A DNA stretch of 26,964 bases from UBA7185 sp964606855 (lineage in GTDB: Bacteria; Bacillota; Peptococcia; Peptococcales; Peptococcaceae), in assembly GCA_964606855.1 (NCBI GenBank), contig CAZSHM010000025.1, positions 1 to 26,964 of the forward strand. The letters are read 5' to 3'. The notes below the pieces were generated by a model. It saw only the letters and a list, made by a program, of their open reading frames with translations. It was not told the origin of the DNA and did no database searches. Positions 7,100 to 14,391 of the stretch are shown here, in pieces (the stretch's first letter is position 1; each line of letters opens with the position of its first letter). Both the position numbers and the translations under genes were made by a program.

Positions 7100-8037
7100 T
7101 TCTGGCGGGGCCTACCGCAGTGGGCAAGACGCAGGCCAGCATCGGGCTGGCGAAGGCGCTCGGCGGGGAGATTATCTCCGGAGATTCCATGCAGGTCTTC
7201 CGCGGGATGGACATCGGCACCGCCAAAATCCCCGAAGCGGAGCGGGCGGGCGTGCCGCATCATATGCTGGATATCAAGGATCCGCGGGAGCGTTTCAGCG
7301 CGGCCGAGTTCCGCGCGCGGACGGATGCGCTGATCGAGGAGATCGATGGGCACGGGCATCTGCCGATCCTCGTGGGCGGGACGGGACTCTACATCAGCGC
7401 GGTGCTGTACCCCTATGAGTTTGCCCGAGCGGAGACGGATGCGGCCTACCGAGAAGAACTCGCGGACTACGCGGCGGCCAACGGGCGGCAGGCGCTCTGG
7501 CAGCTGCTGGAGGAGCGCGATCCCGCGAGCGCCGCGCGGCTCCATCCAAACGACGTGCAGCGCGTCGTCCGCGCCCTGGAGATCGCGCATGTGACGGGCG
7601 CGCCCGCCTCATCGCGGCAGCAGGGCGTGGATCGCGGGCAGATGCGCTACCGCGCGGCCTATCTGGCGCTCTCCCTGCCGCGCGAAGAGCTCTACGCGCG
7701 GATCGACCGGCGTGTGGATGCGATGCTCTCCGCGGGGCTGGAGCAGGAGGTGCGCCGCCTTCTGGCGGAGGGCGTGCCGCCGGACGCGCAGTCGATGACG
7801 GGACTGGGGTATCGCCAGATGGTTCGTTATCTGGAGGGGGAGTACGCTCTGGAACGAGCCGCGGAACTCATCAAGCGGGACACGCGCCGCTTTGCAAAGC
7901 GGCAGCTGACCTGGTTCCGCCACGATCCCAATGTCCGATGGGTGGAGAAGGCGGGGAAGAGCGAGGCGCAGGTTCTCTCGGAGCTGCTGCGGCTGGTGCG
8001 GGAGCGGCTGGGCGATTCCCTGCTGCCGCGCGCTTGA
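7084..8037 (+). CDS. miaA: tRNA dimethylallyltransferase MiaA
   Basis: Transfers a dimethylallyl group to N6 of A37 in tRNAs reading UNN codons. It has 317 residues from ATG 7084, with AGGAG at 7071-7075. Longer in-frame starts would add an Arg/Gly-rich extension and lack support. The P-loop GPTAVGKT is at residues 9-16. SGDSMQVF follows at 32-39, where the family often has Tyr rather than Phe at the last position. PHHMLDIKDP, LVGGTGLYI and the C-terminal TRRFAKRQLTWFR are present. It overlaps the methyltransferase gene by 16 bases and is the last gene before the ribosomal cluster. hfq, the neighbour of miaA in many bacteria, is not here. Confidence 0.97.
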   Translation: MRSLVILAGPTAVGKTQASIGLAKALGGEIISGDSMQVFRGMDIGTAKIPEAERAGVPHHMLDIKDPRERFSAAEFRARTDALIEEIDGHGHLPILVGGTGLYISAVLYPYEFARAETDAAYREELADYAAANGRQALWQLLEERDPASAARLHPNDVQRVVRALEIAHVTGAPASSRQQGVDRGQMRYRAAYLALSLPREELYARIDRRVDAMLSAGLEQEVRRLLAEGVPPDAQSMTGLGYRQMVRYLEGEYALERAAELIKRDTRRFAKRQLTWFRHDPNVRWVEKAGKSEAQVLSELLRLVRERLGDSLLPRA

Positions 8038-8097
8038 GGCGGAGATGGAAATTCTGCGGCGGGAAGCCCTTCGCGGGGTGTCCGCGGAGAGGAAATT

Positions 8098-8141
8098 CGC
8101 AATTATAGATTCTATAAAAAACTATGATAGAAAGTTTTTGA
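8098..8141. promoter_or_regulatory. AT-rich island with inverted repeats upstream of S10 promoter
   Basis: In otherwise GC-rich DNA, TATAGA (8104-8109) and TCTATA (8111-8116) form a perfect inverted repeat around one base. AAAAACT (8117-8123) pairs with AGTTTTT (8133-8139). The island lies about 65-105 bases before the predicted S10 transcription start. It could be an operator or upstream activating element; as a terminator for miaA it would be weak because the stem is AT-only. Confidence 0.4.
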
Positions 8142-8169
8142 AAATGCCGGGGGAAGGACGCGAAAACAG

Positions 8170-8198
8170 TTGAAACCGCCCGGCTCCTGTGCTAAACT
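8170..8198 (+). promoter_or_regulatory. S10 operon promoter, extended -10
   Basis: TTGAAA (8170-8175) and TAAACT (8193-8198) are separated by 17 bases, with TGC directly before the -10. The start would be near 8205, leaving a leader of about 118 bases before rpsJ. Spacing and the TGn element are as expected for a strong housekeeping promoter. Confidence 0.78.
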
Positions 8199-8241
8199 GA
8201 ACAAGTTGCGCAAAACAGGCGATGAAGCGGAAGGTTGCTGG

Positions 8242-8285
8242 CCGCGGCGACACGCCAGACCCCGTGTGCTAGGGAATTTCCGCGG
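8242..8285 (+). promoter_or_regulatory. Structured leader of the S10 operon mRNA
   Basis: CCGCGG at 8242-8247 can pair with CCGCGG at 8280-8285, enclosing an inner stem ACACG (8250-8254) with CGTGT (8263-8267). The fold ends 23 bases before the rpsJ Shine-Dalgarno. In enteric bacteria L4 represses its operon through the S10 leader. Whether this unrelated-looking structure has such a role is not known. Confidence 0.4.
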
Positions 8286-8322
8286 AGAATGTCCGTCAAT
8301 CGGGCGAGAAGGAGGGAAAAAC

Positions 8323-8631
8323 ATGGCAAAGCAGAGAATCAGAATCCGTTTGAAAGCGTTTGACCACAAACTGCTGGATCAGTCTGCTCAGAAAATCGTT
8401 GAGACAGCGAAAAAAACAGGAGCCAAAGTTTCCGGTCCGGTGCCGTTGCCGACCGAGAAGAACGTGTTTACGATCTTGAGATCGCCGCACGTCAACAAGG
8501 ACTCCCGCGAGCAGTTCGAGATGCGTACGCACAAACGGTTGATCGATATTTTCGATCACAATTCCAAGACGGTTGAAGCTCTGATGCGCTTGGATTTACC
8601 GTCCGGCGTTGAAATCGAAATCAAATTGTAA
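8323..8631 (+). CDS. rpsJ: 30S ribosomal protein S10 (NusE)
   Basis: Component of the 30S head and, as NusE, of transcription antitermination complexes and the NusG bridge to the ribosome. It has 102 residues, the usual length. ATG 8323 follows AAGGAGG by seven bases; an in-frame GTG upstream has no support. Conserved blocks GPVPLPTEK, SPHVNKDSREQFEMRTHKRL and the ending GVEIEIKL are present. It is the first gene of the cluster, behind its own promoter; the usual str operon (rpsL, rpsG, fusA, tuf) is not adjacent. Confidence 0.98.
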   Translation: MAKQRIRIRLKAFDHKLLDQSAQKIVETAKKTGAKVSGPVPLPTEKNVFTILRSPHVNKDSREQFEMRTHKRLIDIFDHNSKTVEALMRLDLPSGVEIEIKL

Positions 8632-8660
8632 GCTGCTTGAGAGCTTGAGGAGGTGGCAAG

Positions 8661-9287
8661 ATGAAGGCAATTTTAGGGAAGAAGATTGGCATGACGCAGA
8701 TTTTTTCTCCGGAGGGCAAGGCGATCCCGGTGACCGTGATCGAGGCTGGCCCCTGCACCGTCATCCAGACAAAGACGAAAGATCATGACGGCTACGAAGC
8801 CATTCAGGTCGGCTTTGACGAGATCAAAGAAACGCGGGCCAACAAGCCCCAGAAGGGTCATTTCGCCAAAGCACAGGCGAAGCCGATGCGATATCTGAGA
8901 GAGTTCCGCGTGGAGAATGCGGCGGATTACCAGCTGGGACAGGTCATCAAGGCCGATATCTTCGCGGCCGGAGATCTGGTGGATGCCACGGGCATCAGCA
9001 AAGGCAAAGGATTCCAGGGCAGCATCAAGCGCTGCGGGCAGTCCCGGGGACCGATGGGCCACGGATCCAAGTATCACCGCCGGTCCGGTTCTCTGGGCGC
9101 GCTGGGTCCGAACCATGTACTTAAAGGCCGCCAGCTGCCCGGCCGTATGGGCGGGCTGAAGGTGACCGTGCAGAATCTGCAGATTGTCCGGGTGGATGCG
9201 GAACGCAACCTTCTGCTGGTGAAAGGTTCCGTGCCCGGACCCAACAAATCCATGATTACGATCAAGAGCGCCGTCAAGGCGAGGTAA
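8661..9287 (+). CDS. rplC: 50S ribosomal protein L3
   Basis: Early-assembly 23S rRNA-binding protein whose loop reaches the peptidyl-transferase centre. It has 208 residues from ATG 8661, with GAGGAGGT upstream. The N-terminal KKIGMTQIF signature and the extended loop GFQGSIKRCGQSRGPMGHGS are present. The spacer after rpsJ is 29 bases and contains a short direct repeat of CTTGAG. Position between S10 and L4 is standard. Confidence 0.98.
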   Translation: MKAILGKKIGMTQIFSPEGKAIPVTVIEAGPCTVIQTKTKDHDGYEAIQVGFDEIKETRANKPQKGHFAKAQAKPMRYLREFRVENAADYQLGQVIKADIFAAGDLVDATGISKGKGFQGSIKRCGQSRGPMGHGSKYHRRSGSLGALGPNHVLKGRQLPGRMGGLKVTVQNLQIVRVDAERNLLLVKGSVPGPNKSMITIKSAVKAR

Positions 9288-9313
9288 ATTTTCGTTGGAA
9301 AGGAGGAACAATC

Positions 9314-9937
9314 ATGCCGGTAGTAGCTTTGAAAAACGTAGAAGGCGCCCAGGTTGGCGAGATCGAGCTGAGCGACAGCGTGTTCGGGATCGAGCCGAAC
9401 GAGAGCGTCGTCCATGAGGCGGTCGTGATGCAGATGGCCAGCTGGCGCCAGGGCACGCACTCCACCAAATCCCGCGGAGATGTGCGGGGCGGCGGGCGCA
9501 AACCCTGGAGACAGAAAGGAACGGGCAGAGCCAGAGTCGGATCCAACCGTTCGCCGCTGTGGCGCGGCGGCTCCGTCATCTTTGGGCCGAAACCCAGAGA
9601 CTACAAGTATTCGATTCCCAAGAAAAAGAGACGTCTCGCGCTGAAGTCCGTGCTCTCCAGCAAGGTCGCGGAGAACGAGATCATTGTTCTGGACAGCCTG
9701 AGCTTTGCGCAGCCGAAGACCAAGGAGATGCGCAAGGTGCTGGACGCCCTGGAGGTTCATAAAAAGGCATTGGTCGTTACCGCGGATCTGGACGAGAACG
9801 TGATGAAGTCCGCCCGCAACCTGGAGGGGATCCTGCCGCTGGAGGCGGCGGCCGTCAACGTCTACGATGTGCTGACACACGATATGCTGATCGTCACAAA
9901 AGACGCAGTGGCCAAGATCGAGGAGGTGCTGGCATAA
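9314..9937 (+). CDS. rplD: 50S ribosomal protein L4
   Basis: Binds domain I of 23S rRNA and lines the exit tunnel with an extended loop. In some bacteria it also represses the S10 operon. It has 207 residues from ATG 9314, preceded by AAAGGAGGA. The loop residues around GGGRKPWRQKGTGRAR and SPLWRGG are conserved. The stop codon overlaps the rplW start by one base, so L4 and L23 are probably translationally coupled. Confidence 0.98.
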   Translation: MPVVALKNVEGAQVGEIELSDSVFGIEPNESVVHEAVVMQMASWRQGTHSTKSRGDVRGGGRKPWRQKGTGRARVGSNRSPLWRGGSVIFGPKPRDYKYSIPKKKRRLALKSVLSSKVAENEIIVLDSLSFAQPKTKEMRKVLDALEVHKKALVVTADLDENVMKSARNLEGILPLEAAAVNVYDVLTHDMLIVTKDAVAKIEEVLA

Positions 9938-10221
9938 TGGAAGCGCGCGATATCATCATTCGTCCGATTGTCACCGAAAAATCCGTCGCCCTGATGCAGC
10001 ATAACAAGTATGTCTTCCGCGTTGCGATGAACGCCAACAAGATTGAGATTCAAAAAGCGGTGGAGGAGATCTTCAAGGTGCGGGTCGTCGGCGTGAACAC
10101 GGTGCGCGTCAAAGGGAAGAAGAAGCGCATGGGGCGCACGGAGGGCAAGACCTCCGATTACAAGAAGGCCATCGTGCAGCTGGCCCCGGGCGACCACATC
10201 GAAGTCTTCGAAGGCATGTAA
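9937..10221 (+). CDS. rplW: 50S ribosomal protein L23
   Basis: Sits at the tunnel exit and serves as docking site for trigger factor and SRP. It has 94 residues from ATG 9937, with GAGGAGG inside the end of rplD. IIRPIVTEKS at the N terminus and the basic loop GKKKRMGR are characteristic. It is followed by an unusually long 228-base gap before rplB. Confidence 0.98.
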   Translation: MEARDIIIRPIVTEKSVALMQHNKYVFRVAMNANKIEIQKAVEEIFKVRVVGVNTVRVKGKKKRMGRTEGKTSDYKKAIVQLAPGDHIEVFEGM

Positions 10222-10300
10222 CGCGAGGACCGAGGAACGCAGAATCGGGCAGATACAAAGACAGAGCGAGTTTGATCGCGAACGCGGGCAGCTTTTTCTC

Positions 10301-10346
10301 GCCTGACCCGCCGCGGCGGAGAACCTGCGGCGGCCGCGGGACAGGC
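10301..10346 (+). promoter_or_regulatory. Hairpin in the long rplW-rplB spacer
   Basis: The outer stem has GCCTG (10301-10305) with CAGGC (10342-10346) and CCCG (10307-10310) with CGGG (10337-10340), with an A-A mismatch between. The inner stem CCGC (10311-10314) pairs with GCGG (10327-10330). An alternative perfect 7-bp stem is CCGCCGC (10308-10314) with GCGGCGG (10327-10333). The 228-base spacer has no convincing open frame with a start signal. A processing site or regulatory structure is possible. Confidence 0.5.
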
Positions 10347-10449
10347 AGATCCGACAGTCCTTGGGAAACACGGGACGATGTTTGCGATCCGGCCGCGTGT
10401 ACAGATAGATAGAAAGAAATTTACAGAAGTCCAGAAGGAGGGAACTGCA

Positions 10450-11283
10450 GTGGCAGTAAAAAGTTTTAAGCCTACTTCTCCTGGTAGACGTCAGATGACC
10501 GTCTCTGCATTTGAGGAAATCACCGCCAGCAGACCGGAAAAATCGCTGGTGGAGCCGCTCAAGAAAAAAGCGGGCAGAAACGCGCAGGGTCGGATCACGG
10601 TCCGGCATCACGGCGGCGGGCACAAGAGACAGTACCGGGTGATCGACTTTAAACGCAACAAAGACAATGTTCCGGCCAGAGTGGCCACCATCGAATACGA
10701 TCCCAACCGTTCCGCGCGCATCGCGCTCCTGCACTACGCCGACGGCGAGAAGCGCTACATCATCGCGCCGAACGGCCTCAAGGTGGGCGATGTGGTCGTT
10801 TCCGGCCCGGATGCGGATATCAAGGTCGGCAACTGCCTGCCCATCGCCAACATTCCCGTCGGCACGATCGTGCACAACGTGGAGCTGAAACCCGAGAAGG
10901 GCGCGCAGCTTTGCCGCGCGGCGGGTGCGTCCGCGCAGCTGATGGCCAAGGAAGGCAAGTATGCGCATCTGCGCCTGCCGTCCGGCGAAGTGCGGCTGGT
11001 GCTCTCGCGCTGCCGGGCCACGGTCGGGCAGGTCGGCAATCTGGAGCACGAGATCGTTCATATCGGCAAAGCCGGCCGCACACGCTGGCTGGGCGTGAGA
11101 CCGACCGTCCGCGGTTCGGTTATGAACCCGAACGATCACCCGCACGGCGGCGGCGAGGGCCGCGCACCGGTCGGGCGCAAGAGTCCGGTCAGCCCGTGGG
11201 GTAAATCCGCGCACGGCGGCAATACCCGCAAGAAGAACAATATCAACGATAAATACATTGTGAGATCACGCAAGGCGAAGTAA
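10450..11283 (+). CDS. rplB: 50S ribosomal protein L2
   Basis: Core 23S-binding protein needed for subunit association and peptidyl-transferase function. It has 277 residues. The start is GTG 10450, following GGAGGGA; this gives the expected beginning MAVKSFKPTSPGRRQM. An ATG at 10378 would add a 24-residue extension without homology. The C-terminal block NPNDHPHGGGEGRAPVGR, which contains the conserved histidine near the active centre, is intact. Confidence 0.98.
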   Translation: MAVKSFKPTSPGRRQMTVSAFEEITASRPEKSLVEPLKKKAGRNAQGRITVRHHGGGHKRQYRVIDFKRNKDNVPARVATIEYDPNRSARIALLHYADGEKRYIIAPNGLKVGDVVVSGPDADIKVGNCLPIANIPVGTIVHNVELKPEKGAQLCRAAGASAQLMAKEGKYAHLRLPSGEVRLVLSRCRATVGQVGNLEHEIVHIGKAGRTRWLGVRPTVRGSVMNPNDHPHGGGEGRAPVGRKSPVSPWGKSAHGGNTRKKNNINDKYIVRSRKAK

Positions 11284-11310
11284 CCTGCGCGAAGGGAGGC
11301 AGATATCCTC

Positions 11311-11595
11311 ATGAGCAGATCCTTGAAAAAAGGTCCTTTTGTGGAGCAAAAGTTATACGACAGGATCGTGGAGATGAATGAATCCGGCGAGAAGCGCGTC
11401 ATCAAAACCTGGTCCCGCAGCTCCACGATTTTCCCGGAATTTATCGGGCATACGATTGCTGTGCACGACGGCCGGAAGCATGTGCCTGTCTATGTGACGG
11501 AAGACATGGTGGGGCATAAGCTGGGTGAATTTGCACCGACGCGCACATTCCGCGGCCATGGTGATCACACCGAGCGGTCGACTTCCCTGAAATAG
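11311..11595 (+). CDS. rpsS: 30S ribosomal protein S19
   Basis: Head protein of the 30S subunit that contacts S13 and the A-site finger. It has 94 residues from ATG 11311, with GGGAGG upstream. MSRSLKKGPFVE, WSRSSTIFPEFIGHT, VYVTEDMVGHKLGEFAPTR and FRGH are all conserved. It is followed by a 59-base spacer containing a hairpin. Confidence 0.98.
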   Translation: MSRSLKKGPFVEQKLYDRIVEMNESGEKRVIKTWSRSSTIFPEFIGHTIAVHDGRKHVPVYVTEDMVGHKLGEFAPTRTFRGHGDHTERSTSLK

Positions 11596-11596
11596 A

Positions 11597-11622
11597 CTTT
11601 CCGGAGAGAAAAGAGCGGAAAG
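11597..11622 (+). promoter_or_regulatory. Hairpin between rpsS and rplV
   Basis: CTTTCCG (11597-11603) is perfectly complementary to CGGAAAG (11616-11622), with a 12-base purine loop. It begins one base after the rpsS stop codon and lies 21 bases before the rplV Shine-Dalgarno. It has no T-tract, so it is not a classical terminator. Confidence 0.5.
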
Positions 11623-11654
11623 CACCACGGAACGATGAGAGAGGAGGGTTCGCA

Positions 11655-11987
11655 ATGGAAGCGAAAGCGGTCGCGAAATTCGTGAGAATTTCTCCGAGAA
11701 AAGCGCGCCAGGTGGTCGATCTGATCCGCGGCAAGAGCGTGCAGGAAGCCTACGCGATTCTGCAGTTCACGCCGAACAAGGGCGCCGAAGTCGTGGAGAA
11801 GGTACTGAAGTCCGCAGTTGCCAATGCGGAGCACAATTACAATATGAATGTCGATGATCTGTATATCAGCACCGCCTATGTCGATCAGGGCGCCACGCTG
11901 AAACGGTTTAAGCCCAGAGCGATGGGCAGAGCGGATGCCATCCGCAAGAGAACAAGCCATATCACGGTTATGGTCAGTGAGAAATAA
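11655..11987 (+). CDS. rplV: 50S ribosomal protein L22
   Basis: Lines the nascent-chain tunnel with a long beta-hairpin; changes there give macrolide resistance in other bacteria. It has 110 residues from ATG 11655, with GAGGAGGG upstream. RISPRKARQVVDLIRG, the ANAEHN helix and the hairpin region FKPRAMGRADAIRKRTSHI are conserved, with no insertion or deletion evident. rpsC follows after 14 bases. Confidence 0.98.
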   Translation: MEAKAVAKFVRISPRKARQVVDLIRGKSVQEAYAILQFTPNKGAEVVEKVLKSAVANAEHNYNMNVDDLYISTAYVDQGATLKRFKPRAMGRADAIRKRTSHITVMVSEK

Positions 11988-12001
11988 GGAGGGATTAAAC
12001 A

Positions 12002-12667
12002 GTGGGACAAAAGGTAAATCCGAAGGGAATGCGGATCGGCGTCATCAAGAACTGGGACGCGAGATGGTATGCGGATAAAAACTATGTGGAACTCCTCCAT
12101 GAGGACCTGAAGGTCCGTAAATATGTGAAGGCCAAATTGTTCGAGAGCGGCGTTTCGGAGATCATCACCGAGAGGACAGGAAACACCAAGCTCCGGGTGA
12201 CGATCCACACGGCGAAACCGGGCATCGTCATCGGCGCCAAGGGCTCCGAGATCGAGAAACTCCGCAGAGAACTGGAAGCGATGACCGGAAAACAGGTCAA
12301 TATCAATATCCAGGAAGTCAAGAGACCGGACGCCAACGCACAGCTGGTCGCCGAGGCCACCGCTGCGCAGCTGGTGCGGCGTGTCGCGTTCCGTCGCGCG
12401 ATGAAGCAGGCGGTGAGCAGAGCCATGAAATCCGGCGCAGAGGGCATCAAGATCGCGCTCTCCGGGCGCCTCGCCGGCGCGGATATCGCCCGCTCCGAGT
12501 GGTACAGCGAGGGCAAGGTGCCGCTGCACACGCTGCGCGCCGACATCGATTACGGGTTCGCGGAGGCGGACACCACCTACGGCAAGATCGGCGTCAAGGT
12601 CTGGATCTATAAAGGCGAAGTTCTTCCGGAAGCGAAGCAGGGACAAGCGAAGGAAGGAGGCAACTGA
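12002..12667 (+). CDS. rpsC: 30S ribosomal protein S3
   Basis: Forms part of the mRNA entry channel and helicase activity of the 30S head. It has 221 residues from GTG 12002, preceded by AGGAGGG, giving the normal MGQKVNPKG start. The KH domain carries GIVIGAKGSEIEKLR with an intact GxxG loop. The C-terminal domain keeps SGRLAGADIAR and GKIGVKVWIYKGE. rplP begins two bases after the stop, consistent with coupling. Confidence 0.98.
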   Translation: MGQKVNPKGMRIGVIKNWDARWYADKNYVELLHEDLKVRKYVKAKLFESGVSEIITERTGNTKLRVTIHTAKPGIVIGAKGSEIEKLRRELEAMTGKQVNINIQEVKRPDANAQLVAEATAAQLVRRVAFRRAMKQAVSRAMKSGAEGIKIALSGRLAGADIARSEWYSEGKVPLHTLRADIDYGFAEADTTYGKIGVKVWIYKGEVLPEAKQGQAKEGGN

Positions 12668-12669
12668 TC

Positions 12670-13098
12670 ATGTTGGTGCCAAAGAGAGTGAAATGGCGTA
12701 GACCGCATCGTGCCAGTCTCAAGGGCGAGTCCCACAAGGGCACGACGGTCACATACGGGGACTACGGGCTGCAGGCCCTGGAGGGCGCCTGGATCACCAG
12801 CCGCCAGATCGAGGCCGCGCGTATCGCGATGACCCGTTATATCAAGCGTGGCGGAAAAGTCTGGATCAAAATTTTCCCGGATCACCCCATCACGGCGAAA
12901 CCCGCCGAGGTTCGTATGGGTTCCGGAAAGGGCGCTCCGGATTACTGGGTCGCTGTGGTGAAGCCCGGCAGAGTCATGTTCGAGCTGGCCGGCGTCCCGG
13001 AGGATGTGGCCAGAGAGGCGCTGCGCCTGGCTATGCATAAACTGCCGATGAAGTGTAAATTCGTGAGACGAGAAGGCGGTGACGTAAATGAAGGTTGA
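12670..13098 (+). CDS. rplP: 50S ribosomal protein L16
   Basis: Late-assembly protein near the A site and peptidyl-transferase centre. It has 142 residues from ATG 12670, with GGAGG inside the end of rpsC. MLVPKRVKWRRPHR, TYGDYGLQALE and the PAEVRMGSGKG block around the functionally important arginine are present. The last 11 bases overlap rpmC. Confidence 0.98.
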   Translation: MLVPKRVKWRRPHRASLKGESHKGTTVTYGDYGLQALEGAWITSRQIEAARIAMTRYIKRGGKVWIKIFPDHPITAKPAEVRMGSGKGAPDYWVAVVKPGRVMFELAGVPEDVAREALRLAMHKLPMKCKFVRREGGDVNEG

Positions 13099-13294
13099 TG
13101 CGTTGAGAGACTTGAGCACAGATGAACTGGAGCAAAAGGTTGTCGATCTCAAAGAAGAACTTTTTAATTTGCGTTTCCAGATGGCGACCGGCCAGTTAGA
13201 AAATCCGATGAAGATCCGCGAGGTCCGCAAGGATATTGCCAAAGCGAAAACGGTGCTGCGGGAACGCGAGATCAAAGAACAGGCGAATGCCTGA
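13088..13294 (+). CDS. rpmC: 50S ribosomal protein L29
   Basis: Small helical-hairpin protein near the tunnel exit beside L23. It has 68 residues from ATG 13088, which overlaps the end of rplP and has GAAGGCGG upstream. LRDLSTDELEQKVVDLKEELFNLRFQ and LENPMKIREVRKDIA are typical. rpsQ begins 17 bases after the stop. Confidence 0.97.
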   Translation: MKVDALRDLSTDELEQKVVDLKEELFNLRFQMATGQLENPMKIREVRKDIAKAKTVLREREIKEQANA

Positions 13295-13310
13295 GCGAGG
13301 AGGGAACAAC

Positions 13311-13571
13311 GTGGAAAGAGGAAATCGCAAGGTCCGCTACGGCGTGGTTGTGAGCGACAAGATGGACAAAACCGTCACTGTCTCTGTCGAGAGCCGTGTC
13401 CGCCATCCTCTGTACGGCAAGATCACCACGATGAGCAAGAAATATAAGGCGCACGATGAAGCGAACGCCTGCAAGGTAGGAGACAAAGTCAAGATTATGG
13501 AGACACGCCCCCTGAGCAAGGATAAGAGATGGCGCGTCGTGGAGATCACGGAGAAGGCTACGATCGTATAG
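13311..13571 (+). CDS. rpsQ: 30S ribosomal protein S17
   Basis: Primary 16S-binding OB-fold protein. It has 86 residues from GTG 13311, which follows GAGGAGGG; in-frame codons further upstream overlap rpmC and add an atypical extension. KVRYGVVVSDKMDKTVTVSVE, HPLYGKI and MSKKYKAHDEANACKVGDKV are conserved. The stop codon is followed directly by two tandem hairpins. Confidence 0.97.
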   Translation: MERGNRKVRYGVVVSDKMDKTVTVSVESRVRHPLYGKITTMSKKYKAHDEANACKVGDKVKIMETRPLSKDKRWRVVEITEKATIV

Positions 13572-13610
13572 GACGCGCGGCGCGTCCGCGGCGTGCTACG
13601 TCTGCGCCGC
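13571..13610 (+). promoter_or_regulatory. Tandem hairpins between rpsQ and rplN
   Basis: GGACGCG (13571-13577) pairs with CGCGTCC (13581-13587) around three bases, starting at the last base of the rpsQ stop. GCGGCG (13588-13593) then pairs with CGCCGC (13605-13610) around 11 bases. Both stems are nearly pure GC and abut each other. There is no T-run. They mark the junction corresponding to the S10/spc operon boundary of enteric bacteria. Confidence 0.55.
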
Positions 13611-13649
13611 AGATTACGAGGAGAGGCGGCCGGAAGGAGGTAACCGGAT

Positions 13650-14018
13650 ATGATTCAGCAAGAAACCCGACTGAAAGTCGGTGACAATACCGGCGCGAAG
13701 GAATTGTTGTGCATCCGTGTGCTGGGCGGAACGAAACGTCGCTATGCGTCCGTCGGCGATGTCATTATTGCCGCGGTGAAAGAAGCAACACCCGGCGGCG
13801 TTGTCAAGAAGGGCGACGTGGTACGGGCCGTTGTCGTGCGGACGAAAGAGGCGGTTCGCAGGCCAGACGGTTCCTACATTCGTTTCAGCGAGAACGCGGC
13901 GGTGATCATTCGGGAGGACAAGAGCCCGAGAGGGACGCGTATTTTTGGGCCGGTGGCCAGAGAACTGCGGGACAAGGATTTCATGAAGATTGTCTCTCTG
14001 GCGCCTGAAGTGCTGTGA
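13650..14018 (+). CDS. rplN: 50S ribosomal protein L14
   Basis: Interface protein forming intersubunit bridges and binding site of silencing factor RsfS. It has 122 residues from ATG 13650, behind GGAAGGAGGT. MIQQETRLKVGDNTGAKELLCIRVLGG, the GGVVKKGDVVRAVVVRT strand and GTRIFGPVARELR are conserved and of standard length. Confidence 0.98.
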   Translation: MIQQETRLKVGDNTGAKELLCIRVLGGTKRRYASVGDVIIAAVKEATPGGVVKKGDVVRAVVVRTKEAVRRPDGSYIRFSENAAVIIREDKSPRGTRIFGPVARELRDKDFMKIVSLAPEVL

Positions 14019-14042
14019 GCCGTAGCCCTGGAGGTGAAAATT

Positions 14043-14357
14043 GTGGCCAAAATGAATGTGAAGAAAGGCGACCAGGTCATTGTGATCGCCGGAAAAGACA
14101 GAGGCAAGACCGGCAAGGTGATTCAGGTGATCCCGAGCCAGGACAAAGTGATCGTGGAGGGAATCTCCGTGGTGAAACGCCACACGAAGCCCTCGCAGAA
14201 GATGCCGCAGGGCGGGATCGTCGAGAAGGAAGCACCGATCCATGTCTCCAACGTGATGCCGTACTGCAGCAGCTGCAGGAAGGGCGTGCGGGTGGCGCAC
14301 ACCATCGAGAACGGCAAGAAGGTTCGTGTCTGCCGGAAATGCGGCAGCGAGCTTTGA
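14043..14357 (+). CDS. rplX: 50S ribosomal protein L24, zinc-ribbon form
   Basis: Assembly initiator with a KOW domain. The start chosen is GTG 14043, seven bases after GGAGGT, giving 104 residues; a GTG at 14034 overlaps the Shine-Dalgarno and an ATG at 14052 is too far. The KOW motif GDQVIVIAGKDRGKTGKV is N-terminal. The C-terminal part contains CSSC and CRKC pairs, the four-cysteine form common in Bacillota that should bind zinc. Confidence 0.96.
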   Translation: MAKMNVKKGDQVIVIAGKDRGKTGKVIQVIPSQDKVIVEGISVVKRHTKPSQKMPQGGIVEKEAPIHVSNVMPYCSSCRKGVRVAHTIENGKKVRVCRKCGSEL

Positions 14358-14391
14358 TACATCATCCTGAAAGAAAGGAGGCTGTGCGGAA

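Noticed and set aside
10378..10449. N-terminal extension of L2 from ATG 10378
   Set aside because: The 24 added residues have no counterpart in L2 proteins; GTG 10450 has a ribosome-binding site and gives the standard N terminus.
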